The translations under genes and the position numbers were made by a program. The notes under the pieces are model-generated. The model saw only the letters and a list, made by a program, of their open reading frames with translations, was not told the origin of the DNA and did no database searches. Shown here in pieces: positions 19,368-28,761 of a DNA stretch of 57,517 nucleotides; position 1 is the stretch's first letter; each line of letters opens with the position of its first letter. The stretch is from Paraburkholderia lacunae (GTDB lineage Bacteria > Pseudomonadota > Gammaproteobacteria > Burkholderiales > Burkholderiaceae), in assembly GCF_003353175.1 (NCBI RefSeq), contig NZ_QHKS01000037.1, positions 1-57,517 of the forward strand, written 5' to 3'.

Positions 19368-19754
19368 TCATTCTTCAGACAGGCACGAAAGGACATCTCG
19401 CAAGACAACGGCCTGGTTATGGTTCTCGTCCTTTGCGCCGTAGATGAGTGAGATCGAACGGCCACCTGAATCGCTCAAAAGGCGTCGCATCCGATCCTGC
19501 TGCTCCCCAGAAGCAAGCTCACTTCGGTAGCGCTGCTCGAATGCTTCCCATCGCTTCGGATCGTGGCCGAACCATTTGCGCAATGCTGTACTGGGTGCGA
19601 GGTCGAACGCCCATTGATCGAGGGCAAGCACTGCCTTGCTGCGACCTCGAGGCCAAACCCGGTCTACGAGGACACGATAGCCATCCTCCGGTGTCGGATC
19701 CTCGTATGCTCGTCTGATGAATATCTGCAATTTCCTGCGACTCGCCCGCGACAT
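19368..19754 (-). CDS. DUF488-family protein
   Basis: This 128-residue protein contains IFIRRAYEDPTPEDGYRVLVDRVWPRG and LRKWFGHDPKRWEAF, the DUF488 hallmark, and ends with the conserved LIYGAKDENHNQAVVL block. The molecular role is unknown. GGAGGGAGC precedes the ATG. It is the last gene of the cupin, UDG-like, DUF488 run, 17 bases after the preceding stop. Confidence 0.92.
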   Translation of the reverse strand: MSRASRRKLQIFIRRAYEDPTPEDGYRVLVDRVWPRGRSKAVLALDQWAFDLAPSTALRKWFGHDPKRWEAFEQRYRSELASGEQQDRMRRLLSDSGGRSISLIYGAKDENHNQAVVLRDVLSCLSEE

Positions 19755-19771
19755 ATCGTGCTCCCTCCGGG

Positions 19772-20422
19772 TTATCTTGCCGGCTCCGCTTCGTGCGCCA
19801 GGATCGCTTCAACTCTTGCGCGCAACACCGGAAGCAAGTCCCTTTCGAACCACGGATGCCGTTGAAGCCAGGGCTGGTTGCGTGGTGACGGATGAGGCAA
19901 TGGCATCACGGCCGGCCCATATTCTGCCCACGCGCCAACTGTTTCGGTCAGGGACCGCTTGCGGCGGCCAGCGAGAAAATGGCGTTGCGCATACTGGCCG
20001 ATCAACAGCGTCAGCTGGACGTTCTCCAGCTTCTCCAGAAGGCTGTCCAGCCAGATCTGCGCACATTCGCGGCGCGGCGGCTTATCGCCACCGTTGCCCC
20101 GCCCAGGATAACAAAACCCCATCGGGATGATTGCAAACCGCGACTCGTCGTAAAACGAGGGAACATCAATTCCAAGCCATTTCCGCAGTCGATCGCCGCT
20201 TGCGTCATTCCACGGAATGCCGGAAGCGTGCACGCGGGCGCCGGGTGCCTGCCCAACAATCAGAATCCGCGCGTCGGCTCTCGCGCGCAGGACTGGGCGA
20301 GGGCCAAGTGGCAGATGCTCTGCGCACACGCGACAAGCACGCACCTCACTCAAAAGTACATCGAGAGAGGGGTATGGGCGCTTATTCACTGTGCCGGCAG
20401 CTGACTTCCAGATCGTTGTCAT
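19772..20422 (-). CDS. Uracil-DNA glycosylase-family protein
   Basis: This 216-residue protein has the UDG superfamily motifs: ILIVGQAPGARVHASGIPWNDASGDRL near the N-terminus and LPLPHPSPRNQPWL near the C-terminus. The N-terminal cysteines in VRACRVCAEHLPLGPRP hint at an Fe-S or zinc site, but the four-Cys pattern of family 4 is not evident. Enzymes of this fold remove uracil from DNA; some homologues act on other substrates. Its ATG overlaps the cupin stop (ATGA). Confidence 0.85.
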   Translation of the reverse strand: MTTIWKSAAGTVNKRPYPSLDVLLSEVRACRVCAEHLPLGPRPVLRARADARILIVGQAPGARVHASGIPWNDASGDRLRKWLGIDVPSFYDESRFAIIPMGFCYPGRGNGGDKPPRRECAQIWLDSLLEKLENVQLTLLIGQYAQRHFLAGRRKRSLTETVGAWAEYGPAVMPLPHPSPRNQPWLQRHPWFERDLLPVLRARVEAILAHEAEPAR

Positions 20423-20793
20423 GGCAATTCCGCCTCGCCTGCAGCGATTCCCGGCACGTCTCGCGGATCCAGAAGAACGACGGTTACAAGCAGCGACGAA
20501 TTCCTCATGGCGGCAAGCTCATGCCGGGCTCCGCCCGCCAGATAAATGAGGTCACCGACATGAAGGCGTCGATGTGCATCGCCGATACCAATGTCTACTT
20601 CACCTTCGAGACACTGCACCGTGATCGGTCCGTCTACCGCGTGCGCAGGCATCCGCTTACCGGCCGGCAGAACGATCCTCATCACCTCGAGGTGCTTTTC
20701 CTTGAACAACGCCGTGGTCGGCGTCTGTTCAAGCAGCGCGGCCAGCGGCAGCACACTCGCGACTCCTCCAGACGAAAGATGCGATATAGCCAT
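20419..20793 (-). CDS. Small cupin-domain protein
   Basis: This 124-residue protein has a single cupin barrel: LEVMRIVLPAGKRMPAHAVDGPITVQCLEG is followed by LHVGDLIYLAGGARHEL. Only one His of the first cupin motif and one of the second are obvious, so metal binding is uncertain. GGAGAAG precedes the ATG at 20793. It starts a translationally coupled run with the UDG-like and DUF488 genes and may itself follow the broken sdhB copy on the same transcript. Confidence 0.82.
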   Translation of the reverse strand: MAISHLSSGGVASVLPLAALLEQTPTTALFKEKHLEVMRIVLPAGKRMPAHAVDGPITVQCLEGEVDIGIGDAHRRLHVGDLIYLAGGARHELAAMRNSSLLVTVVLLDPRDVPGIAAGEAELP

Positions 20794-20969
20794 GCAGCTT
20801 CTCCTTATACGGACGCAGATTCCGTCTACATCAATGCAGGTCTCCAGCCAGCCCGTTTTCAGTTTCGTTGCTGCTTCCCGGGCATCGCCGCTGGATTGTT
20901 CCATGGAACAGCGCCCCTCGATAACGGCAAATATTTTAGCTTCTTCGCGTGCCAGCGTTCCTCCGCGGT

Positions 20970-21664
20970 CATCCCACGCGGCGCGCAAGCATTGATCTGA
21001 TCTGCCCGATTGCATAAGCCGGATGGAGGTTTTTCGGGCAGAAATCCGTACAGTTCAGAATAGTGCGGCGACGAAACACGCGGTACGGGTCTTCCAGATT
21101 ATCGAGCCGGGCGCTGGTGGCCATGTCGCGGGTGTCGACGATGACCCGGTACGTCTGCAGCAGCCCGGCGGGACCGACATACTTGTCAGGATTCCACCAG
21201 AATTACGGACACGCCGACGAACAGCATTCGCACAGGCCATCCAACTGAGCGCGCTCCTCCGGGCTCTGCGGGCGCTCGCGCCCCGGCGACGGCGGGGTAT
21301 CGTTGATCAGATACAGCATCACGGAAGGATAACGCTGGAAGAGCGACATCATGTCGACGATCAGGTCCCGGATCACGGGCAAGCCCGGTAGCAGCCGAAG
21401 AATGATTCGCGACGGCAACTCTTTCATGCTGGTCTGGCACGCGGGCCGCTTGGCGCCATTGATGTTGATGGCTCTGGATCCTCGGGTGCCTTCGCGGCAC
21501 GAGCGCCGCAGGGAAATCGACTCATCGACCGATTTCAGCCTGACCAGCACGTCCGGCACCATGCGATCGTTCTGATCGATGTCGACCTCGAAGCGCTGCA
21601 TATAGGGCAAGACATCCTTGTCCGGATCGTAGCGACAAATTTTGATGACACGTTCGGCGATCAC
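20970..21664 (-). pseudogene. sdhB: Second sdhB copy, degraded
   Basis: The frame starts with GTG (MIAERVIKICRYDPDKD) after GGAG and follows SdhB along its length. Three defects are visible. The [2Fe-2S] motif reads SCREGTRGSR, so the second Cys is Arg. The CxxCxxC region is four residues short (GLCECCSSACP). A TAA then interrupts the frame at about 21203 where the intact copy has Ser. Beyond the stop the frame continues as FWWNPDKYVGPAGLLQ...NCTDFCPKNLHP to 20970. It cannot carry the full set of clusters. Confidence 0.88.
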
Positions 21665-21742
21665 GGAAAGCTCCAGTTCATGGTTCTGCCCGCTGGCCGA
21701 CGGTGCAGCACACGGTCAGCTAACATGGTTCGGCTACGCCGT

Positions 21743-22318
21743 TCAGAGATCGTCTCCGCCGCAGCCACAGCCCGCCTCGTTTGCAATCACGCGATGCAAT
21801 TGCGCGAACCGCTCATCCACCGGCGTCTGGAGCAGAGGGTCTGGCTGACCGTAGACGTCGAGTAACGCAATCGCGCGAAAATCGTCCCCGTTGAGGTGCC
21901 GCACAGCCGTCGGAAACAGAATCGCCTCCTCGACGTCCATATTGCGCTGCAGCAGTTGCGCGTACTCGCGAATATGGGTCGCGACGAACTCCTGTTACAT
22001 GTTTTCCTCACGCACCGCTGCCTCGAGATCTTGCAGGAGTTCGCGGCCCTGCCTGAACAGTGCCGCATGCTGAGCCTCGACTTCATGGCCGATGCTCGCC
22101 GGCAACGCCTGCTTCGCCAACAGGCGTTCGACGATGCGGTCCTCGAGCATGTGATGGCTGACGTCTGGAAAGCGCGTCAGGTAGCAAAGCGCGTCTACGA
22201 GAAGCGCGATGTCCGGTGCGCACGGGGCGGCACGCAATGACATCTCCCCGCCAAGGAGCCGCACCAGTCTTTTCAGCGTGACGTGCTCTGCCAGTAGCCG
22301 GTCAATGAGCGTGAGCAT
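21743..22318 (-). pseudogene. Hemerythrin-domain protein interrupted by an in-frame TAA
   Basis: From the ATG at 22318 (after GGGGAGAC) a hemerythrin-like four-helix protein is encoded, with LLAEHVTLKRLVRLL, DVSHHMLEDRIV and EVEAQHAALF. A TAA at 21995-21997 interrupts it after REENM. The same frame then continues without shift as QEFVATHIREYAQLLQRNMDVEEAILFP, the expected last helix, to 21743. The tail ends in ANEAGCGCGGDDL. Without readthrough, the last iron ligands (His and Glu) are lost. It overlaps the AhpD-like gene upstream by 17 bases. Confidence 0.85.
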
Positions 22319-22667
22319 CGGGTGTCTCCCCGGGATCCTGTTGCGCTGCGATCGTGTCGAGCGCCAGCGCCGAATGGGCATACGCGGCACCCGCTCGCAT
22401 TTCGGCCGCGACCCAGATTGCCTCCATGATCTCCTGTCCAGTCGCGCCACTTTTCATGGCCGCTGCGGTGTGGCCGCGTATGCAGTAGGGGCATTGCGTG
22501 ACGTGCGCGACCGCCACGGCGATCAGTTGTTTTGTTCTGGCCGGCAGTGCGCCGTCGGCGAACACGCTTTCGCTGAACGCCTTGAAGGCGGCCAGCGGTT
22601 GGGGCGCGAGGTCCTTGCGTCTTCTCGCGATGGCCGCGCCCGATGCAGGATAGAGAGATTTGTCCAT
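22302..22667 (-). CDS. Carboxymuconolactone decarboxylase (AhpD-like) family protein
   Basis: This 121-residue all-helical protein has the redox motif HVTQCPYCIRGHTAAAMKSGAT, which includes the AhpD CxxC and the nearby His. Such proteins act in peroxide or thiol-linked redox reactions. GGGAGC precedes the ATG. It lies between the HMA-like and hemerythrin genes on the same strand, which suggests a stress-response operon. Confidence 0.92.
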   Translation of the reverse strand: MDKSLYPASGAAIARRRKDLAPQPLAAFKAFSESVFADGALPARTKQLIAVAVAHVTQCPYCIRGHTAAAMKSGATGQEIMEAIWVAAEMRAGAAYAHSALALDTIAAQQDPGETPDAHAH

Positions 22668-22787
22668 GATTCAGCTCCCAAAAACCGTTCGAGGAAACGT
22701 CCGCGTCGCATGCGGGCAGGCGCAGCCGATGACGAACCGTCACCGGATCGCGGAACCCGACCACAAGTGACTGGCCTCGACGCACCA

Positions 22788-22988
22788 TTAGCGTTCGACT
22801 AACTTAACGTCGTATCCGGCGTCAGCGAACGCAACCAGAAACTCTTCGGCAAACAGCCATGAGTCAACTTTTACGGTCCTCGCATCGACATCAACGTCGA
22901 CCTTTGCATCCGGTTCGACCGTGCGCATGGCCCGGGTCAGGACTGCCGCATCGTTGTCACCCTTCATCTGCCCGACTCTGAACATCAT
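22788..22988 (-). CDS. HMA-like (CopZ-fold) small protein without metal cysteines
   Basis: This 66-residue protein starts MMFRVGQMKGDNDAAVLTRA and continues EPDAKVDVDVDARTVKV, then ends FADAGYDVKLVER. The length and the alternation of strands and helices are those of heavy-metal-associated domains. It has no cysteine at all, so it cannot bind metal in the usual way. GGAGCAGG precedes the tandem ATGs at 22988/22985. It is the first gene of the minus-strand run. Confidence 0.75.
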   Translation of the reverse strand: MMFRVGQMKGDNDAAVLTRAMRTVEPDAKVDVDVDARTVKVDSWLFAEEFLVAFADAGYDVKLVER

Positions 22989-23164
22989 GTCCTGCTCCGT
23001 CAATCGGTGAAATCAGACGCTGCGTGACCACCGTTATGCCCGGTAGCGGTCAGCAACATGGTTCCCAGCCTTCCGACCGAGAACACCCGTACCCAACGAA
23101 TGCGAGTGCCACGGAAACGTCTCCGGCGCTCGCGGACTTCCAATGATCTGTTGCTAGATGTTGT

Positions 23165-23181
23165 ATATCATAACGTGATCC
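23165..23181. promoter_or_regulatory. Palindrome ATATCAT-N3-GTGATCC, site B
   Basis: It matches 11 of 14 arm positions of ATATCAC-N3-GTGATAT, around AAC. It lies in the divergent region between the HMA-like gene (minus) and nnrS (plus). Confidence 0.4.
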
Positions 23182-23253
23182 ATTGGGGAATACACCTGGA
23201 TTTCGGATGGATTTCGTTGCAAACCGGATTGCGCGGGCGCGCTAACTGAGTCA

Positions 23254-23267
23254 TTGATCTGCGTCAA
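23254..23267. promoter_or_regulatory. FNR/ANR-type box upstream of nnrS
   Basis: TTGAT-CTGC-GTCAA matches 9 of 10 positions of the FNR consensus TTGAT-N4-ATCAA. It lies 137 bases upstream of the nnrS start and fits anaerobic or NO-linked activation. Confidence 0.6.
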
Positions 23268-23403
23268 TTCGACCATGCCATTTATGACTTTTCATACTAC
23301 GATGGATCGGGAGGCTGACACAGCGTGCACGATTTAACTTCGGTGCTGTCTGCCACTCGCGAAGGCAGGTTGCTATTCCTCAGAGGCGCATATTCTGGAG
23401 ACT

Positions 23404-24606
23404 ATGTTGAGGATTACAGAACCGGTCACGGAACCGCGACCAACAGCCGATTTGGGTCTTCCCGTTCTGCGCCTGGGCTTCCGGCCGTTTTATCTGGGGG
23501 GCGCGCTTTTTGGCGCCGTTGCCATCGCGCTCTGGCTCATCACATTGCGAGGCCACCCGGTGGCAGGCTTTTCGCCTGCCATGAATGGTGTGCTATGGCA
23601 CGCTCACGAAATGATCTTTGGCTTCGTCGGCGCGATCGTGGTGGGATTTCTGCTCACCGCCGTGCGCGCCTGGACGACGCTCGAAACGCCACGAGGTGCA
23701 CCGCTCGCAGGACTATGGCTTCTGTGGGTGGCGGGACGCGTACTGGTCTGGTCCGGCCCGGAACGCATCGGAGCTATTGTCGATTGCGCCTTCCTTCCGG
23801 TTGTCGCGATTGTGCTCTTGCGTGTGCTGATCACGGCGCGCAATCGCCACAACATTTTCCTGCCGGTCGCACTCGGGATGTTTGGTTTGCTGAATGTCTG
23901 TTTTCACTGGTGGGCATGGCAGGGGCGTCCCGACCTTGCAATACGGGCGTCGTATGCAGCGATCGGACTGGTCGTAATGTTCGTCACCGTAATTGCGGGC
24001 CGGGTGGTGCCGATGTTTACCACGAACGCCATTCCCGGATTTCGGATGACACGCTGGAAGATGGTCGAGAGACTCGCCGTGCCGACCGTCATACTGACAT
24101 TTATCGCGGATGCAACCGATGCCGCGCCGTGGTTCATCGTGGCATGCGCCTGCGCCGCAGCCACCGTCCATGGGATCAGAATCGCTGGATGGCATTCGTG
24201 GCGAGTGGCGCCCCGGCCGATTCTCTGGATTCTGCATGTCGCCTATGCGTGGATGCCGATCGGTTTTGCGTTGCTTGCCCTGGCGGCCGCCGGCGCCGTC
24301 CCGCATTCGCTCGCGATTCACGCACTGACGGTCGGAGCGATCGGGTGCGCCATTATCGCGATGATTACCCGCACCGCGCTTGGACACACCGGACGCCCGC
24401 TCGTGGCGGGACGAGCCGAGATAGCGAGTTACTGGCTGATGATCGCCGCAGCTGTCGCACGAGTCTTCGGCCCCTGGTTTGCCAGTGGCGCCACAGCAGT
24501 CTGGATCGACATAGCGGGCATATGCTGGTTTGCCGCATTCATCGCTTACCTGGTCAAATACGTGCCCTACCTGACAGCGGCCCGCATCGATGGCAAAGCG
24601 GGCTGA
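23404..24606 (+). CDS. nnrS: NnrS-family membrane protein, copy 1
   Basis: This 400-residue protein has about 12 membrane helices. It begins with LGLPVLRLGFRPFYLGGALFG, the NnrS signature, and has WHAHEMIFGFVGAIVVGFLLTA and HALTVGAIGCAIIAMITRTALGHTG. NnrS is a heme- and copper-containing membrane protein linked to nitric-oxide stress in denitrifiers. A second copy lies at 38979-40178. It lies upstream of the nar operon on the same strand. Confidence 0.93.
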   Translation: MLRITEPVTEPRPTADLGLPVLRLGFRPFYLGGALFGAVAIALWLITLRGHPVAGFSPAMNGVLWHAHEMIFGFVGAIVVGFLLTAVRAWTTLETPRGAPLAGLWLLWVAGRVLVWSGPERIGAIVDCAFLPVVAIVLLRVLITARNRHNIFLPVALGMFGLLNVCFHWWAWQGRPDLAIRASYAAIGLVVMFVTVIAGRVVPMFTTNAIPGFRMTRWKMVERLAVPTVILTFIADATDAAPWFIVACACAAATVHGIRIAGWHSWRVAPRPILWILHVAYAWMPIGFALLALAAAGAVPHSLAIHALTVGAIGCAIIAMITRTALGHTGRPLVAGRAEIASYWLMIAAAVARVFGPWFASGATAVWIDIAGICWFAAFIAYLVKYVPYLTAARIDGKAG

Positions 24607-24936
24607 TACGTTATCGCCGTGTTGAGGCTGGTCAGGTGCGCGGCCTCCGGGTGCGGCAGGCGGCCAGTTCTGTGGCAGGAGTTCGGCGCTAGTGCTGAGC
24701 TTGCTCCACCGTACCGGCCAGGTGGATCCTGAGGAATATCGTTATGCAACGTGCACGAAGACAGAGGCCGGCCTGGATCGGGAAAGAGGGGTCCCCGTTC
24801 CAGAAGCCACAGGAATCCCGATGCAGACTTTTGTAAAGTTCAGTCTATCTGTGAGTGTCATGAAAACAATCAGAGTGCCCACAATTTTTGACAACGCGCG
24901 TAGTCTTTCGGCATCGAGTGCCATGGAGTCGATCTG
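24607..24936 (+). other. Leader region of the nar operon
   Basis: These 330 bases between nnrS and narG have no convincing gene. A weak FNR-like sequence (TTGAG-GCTG-GTCAG, 24622-24635) is present but poor. The nar promoter probably lies here or upstream of nnrS. Confidence 0.4.
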
Positions 24937-27900
24937 ATGAGCCACTTTATTGATCGCCTGAAGTACTTCTCGACATCGAGGCCAAAGTTCTCTGAAGGTC
25001 ATGGGATGACAACCCATGAGGACCGTGGATGGGAGGACGCCTACCGGCAAAGATGGCAGCATGACAAGATCGCGCGCTCGACCCACGGCGTCAACTGCAC
25101 AGGTTCGTGTTCGTGGAAGATCTACGTCAAGAGCGGCATCGTCACCTGGGAAACCCAGCAGACCGATTACCCCCGCACCCGTCCCGATATGCCGAATCAC
25201 GAGCCGCGTGGCTGTGCGCGCGGCGCATCCTATTCGTGGTATCTCTACAGCGCAAATCGCCTTAAATATCCGCTGATTCGCAGCGCGCTGCTCAGGCAGT
25301 GGCGCGACATGCGCGCGACGCTCGCGCCGGTGCACGCGTGGAGCGCGATTGTGAATGATCAGGAAGCCCGCGCCTCGTATACGCGTCGCCGTGGACTGGG
25401 TGGTTTTGTCCGGTCAAGCTGGGATGAAGTCAACGAGATCATTGCGGCCGCAAACATTCATACCATCAAACAACATGGTCCGGACCGGATCATCGGGTTC
25501 TCACCAATACCCGCCATGTCGATGGTGTCCTATGCGGCGGGCAGCCGCTACCTGTCATTGATCGGCGGCGTCAGTCTGAGCTTCTACGATTGGTACTGCG
25601 ACCTGCCACCCGCGTCGCCGCAGACGTGGGGCGAACAGACTGACGTTCCGGAGTCGGCCGACTGGTACAACTCCAGCTTCATTATGTTGTGGGGGTCCAA
25701 CGTGCCGCAAACGCGCACCCCCGATGCTCACTTCATGACCGAGGTACGTTATCGCGGCGCCAAGGTCGTATCGATCTTTCCCGATTACGCCGAGGGGGCG
25801 AAGTTCGGCGACATCTGGTTGCATCCCAAGCAGGGCACCGACGCGGCGCTCGGTCTCGCGATGGGTCACGTCGTGCTCAAAGAGTTTCACGTCGCCGGCA
25901 AGAGCGAATATTTCTCGGACTACTGCCGACGTTATACCGACATGCCGCTGCTCGTACGCATCGTCAAACAGGGCGAGCACTATGTGCCCGAACGACTCCT
26001 GAGGGCAGACGAGCTCGATGATGCATCCGGCCAGGAGAACAATGCCGCCTGGAAAACAGTTGCATTCGATGAGTTGAGCGGCAAGCCGGTCACGCCCGTC
26101 GGATCGATCGGCTTTCGCTGGGGACAGAAGGAAGGCGGCGACGCCGGCAAATGGAACCTGAAAGAAGAGGATGTCCACGGCAATCCGATCCGACCGGCCA
26201 TGTCATTCGTGGAGAAGCACGACGAGGCGGTCGAAGTCTCCTTCCCCTATTTCGGCAACGTCGAACATACTCACTTCACGCATACCGGTCATGCCAGCGT
26301 CTTGCCGCGCCGCATCGGCGTACGCAAGATCGCCACCCGCGCCGGTGAAATTCTGGTTGCCACGGTCTACGACCTGTTCATTGCCAACTATGGCGTGGAC
26401 CAGGGGCTCGGCGGCCCGAACGTCGCGGCCAGTTTCGACGATGACGTACCGTACACGCCCGCGTGGCAGGAGAAGATTACCGGCGTCAAACGACACGAAG
26501 TCATCGCCGTTGCGCGCGAATTCGCCGATAACGCCCAAAAGACGGAAGGCAAGTCGATGGTGATCGTCGGTGCTGGCCTGAACCACTGGTTCAATATGGA
26601 CATGACCTATCGGTCGATCATCAATCTGCTCGTCATGTGCGGTTGCGTTGGTAAATCGGGCGGCGGCTGGTCTCACTATGTCGGCCAGGAAAAGCTCCGG
26701 CCGCAAACTGGCTGGCTGCCGCTTGCATTTGCAACCGATTGGCACAGGCCGGCGCGGGTCATGAACGGAACGTCGTTCTTCTATGCGCACACTGATCAAT
26801 GGCGCTATGAAACGATGAAAGTTACAGAACTGCTATCGCCGCTCGCCAATGGCAGCGGGTTCGCCGATAGCCCGATCGACTACAACGTGCGTGCCGAGCG
26901 GATGGGCTGGTTGCCGTCCGCGCCGCAATTCAAGGCCAATCCGCTCGAGCTCGGCCGGGTATCAGCCGGCGCCGACGCTGGCGCCTACGTCGCGAAGGGC
27001 CTGAAGGACGGCTCGCTCGAGCTTTCGTGCACCGATCCCGACGCGGCGGAAAATTTTCCGAGAAACCTGTTTGTCTGGCGCTCGAACCTGCTCGGATCGT
27101 CCGGCAAGGGACATGAGTACTTCCTCAAGCATCTGCTCGGTGCCGAGCATGGCGTGCAGGGAAAAGATCTGGGTGCAAGCGCTGGCATCCTGCCCAAAGA
27201 GGTGAAGTGGCACGAGAAAGCGCCCGAGGGCAAGCTCGATCTCGTCGTCACGCTCGACTTCAGAATGTCCACCACCTGCCTGTATTCGGACATCGTGCTG
27301 CCAACTGCCACCTGGTACGAGAAGGACGATATGAACACGTCCGACATGCACCCGTTCATCCACCCGCTGTCGGCGGCCGTCGACCCAGCGTGGCAATCCA
27401 GAAGCGATTGGGAGATCTATAAAGGCATCGCGCGAAAGTTCTCTGAACTGGCCGAAGGCCATCTGGGTGTGGAACGCGACGTCGTGATGTCGCCGCTTCA
27501 ACATGACAGCGCCGGCGAGATCGCGCAAGCCGACGGCATTGCCGACTGGGGTCACGACGAGTGCGATCCGGTTCCGGGAAAAACGATGGGGAACATTGCG
27601 GTGGTTGAACGAGACTATCCGAATACCTACCGCAAGTTCACCTCGCTCGGACCGCTGCTCGATTCGCTCGGGAATGGCGGTAAAGGCATTACGTGGCAAA
27701 CCGGCGAGGAAATCGAACAACTCCGAGCACTGAATTATCCGGTCACCGACGCGGGTGTTTCGCACGGGCGACCGCAGATTCTTTCGGCGATCAATGCGGC
27801 CGAAGTGATTCTGTCGCTCGCACCGGAAACCAACGGTGCCGTCGCGGCTAAAGCATGGCAAGCGTTGTCGGCGCTCACGGGTACCGATCACACGCATCTC

Positions 27901-28761
27901 TCGCGCGCTCGCGAGGATGAAAAGATCCGGTTCCGGGATATTCAGGCGCAGCCGCGCAAGATCATCTCGTCGCCAACATGGAGCGGGATCGAATCCGAAC
28001 ATGTGTCCTATAGCGCGAGCTATACGAATGTGCATGAGCTGATTCCGTGGCGCACCCTGTCCGGACGCCAACAGCTGTATCAGGACCACGCCTGGATGCG
28101 CGACTTTGGCGAGTCACTCTGTGTCTATAAGCCGCCGGTCGACACGCGCAGCACCACCGGCGTGGCCGGCAGCCGCTCAAACGGAAACGCGGAGATCGCA
28201 CTGAACTTCCTGACCCCTCATCAGAAGTGGGGCATTCACAGCACCTACACGGACAACCTGTTGATGCTGACGCTGTCGCGCGGCGGCCCGATCGTCTGGA
28301 TCTCCGAGATCGATGCCAGAAAGATTGGCGTGGTCGATAACGACTGGATTGAGGCGTTCAATGTGAACGGTGCACTGACCGCTCGCGCCGTGGTCAGCCA
28401 GCGCATTCCGGTGGGTGCCGTGATGATGTATCACGCGCAGGAAAAGATCATCAATACACCGGGCTCCGAAGTCTCCGGGGTCCGTGGCATTCACAATTCG
28501 GTCACGCGTGTCATGCCGAAGCCGACCCACATGATCGGTGGCTATGCGCAGCTCTCGTACGGTTTCAACTATTACGGCACCGTCGGCTCCAATCGCGACG
28601 AATTCGTGATCGTCCGCAAAATGAACACGATCGACTGGAAGGATGAGTCGACGCCGGCGTCAGTGCTGTCGGCGGCCGAGGCCGCGCGTCATCAACACAC
28701 ACTCGCTCACGGCGCGCCGACGCTCGCGATGGCCAACGACGAGTCGGGAGAGAAGCGATGA
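24937..28761 (+). CDS. narG: Respiratory nitrate reductase alpha subunit
   Basis: This 1274-residue molybdoenzyme reduces nitrate to nitrite on the cytoplasmic side of the membrane. The N-terminal STHGVNCTGSCSWKIYVKSG block carries the His and Cys ligands of the FS0 [4Fe-4S] cluster. DWYCDLPPASPQTWGEQ (about residue 220) holds the Asp that ligates Mo. Length and motifs are complete with no frame break. GGAG precedes the ATG. Its stop overlaps narH (ATGA). Confidence 0.98.
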   Translation: MSHFIDRLKYFSTSRPKFSEGHGMTTHEDRGWEDAYRQRWQHDKIARSTHGVNCTGSCSWKIYVKSGIVTWETQQTDYPRTRPDMPNHEPRGCARGASYSWYLYSANRLKYPLIRSALLRQWRDMRATLAPVHAWSAIVNDQEARASYTRRRGLGGFVRSSWDEVNEIIAAANIHTIKQHGPDRIIGFSPIPAMSMVSYAAGSRYLSLIGGVSLSFYDWYCDLPPASPQTWGEQTDVPESADWYNSSFIMLWGSNVPQTRTPDAHFMTEVRYRGAKVVSIFPDYAEGAKFGDIWLHPKQGTDAALGLAMGHVVLKEFHVAGKSEYFSDYCRRYTDMPLLVRIVKQGEHYVPERLLRADELDDASGQENNAAWKTVAFDELSGKPVTPVGSIGFRWGQKEGGDAGKWNLKEEDVHGNPIRPAMSFVEKHDEAVEVSFPYFGNVEHTHFTHTGHASVLPRRIGVRKIATRAGEILVATVYDLFIANYGVDQGLGGPNVAASFDDDVPYTPAWQEKITGVKRHEVIAVAREFADNAQKTEGKSMVIVGAGLNHWFNMDMTYRSIINLLVMCGCVGKSGGGWSHYVGQEKLRPQTGWLPLAFATDWHRPARVMNGTSFFYAHTDQWRYETMKVTELLSPLANGSGFADSPIDYNVRAERMGWLPSAPQFKANPLELGRVSAGADAGAYVAKGLKDGSLELSCTDPDAAENFPRNLFVWRSNLLGSSGKGHEYFLKHLLGAEHGVQGKDLGASAGILPKEVKWHEKAPEGKLDLVVTLDFRMSTTCLYSDIVLPTATWYEKDDMNTSDMHPFIHPLSAAVDPAWQSRSDWEIYKGIARKFSELAEGHLGVERDVVMSPLQHDSAGEIAQADGIADWGHDECDPVPGKTMGNIAVVERDYPNTYRKFTSLGPLLDSLGNGGKGITWQTGEEIEQLRALNYPVTDAGVSHGRPQILSAINAAEVILSLAPETNGAVAAKAWQALSALTGTDHTHLSRAREDEKIRFRDIQAQPRKIISSPTWSGIESEHVSYSASYTNVHELIPWRTLSGRQQLYQDHAWMRDFGESLCVYKPPVDTRSTTGVAGSRSNGNAEIALNFLTPHQKWGIHSTYTDNLLMLTLSRGGPIVWISEIDARKIGVVDNDWIEAFNVNGALTARAVVSQRIPVGAVMMYHAQEKIINTPGSEVSGVRGIHNSVTRVMPKPTHMIGGYAQLSYGFNYYGTVGSNRDEFVIVRKMNTIDWKDESTPASVLSAAEAARHQHTLAHGAPTLAMANDESGEKR

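Noticed and set aside
23325..24692. A 455-codon plus-strand frame overlapping nnrS
   Set aside because: The NnrS frame carries all family motifs; this longer frame is Arg-rich shadow coding.
26962..28089. Antisense frame inside narG
   Set aside because: Composition is that of a shadow frame and narG is certain here.
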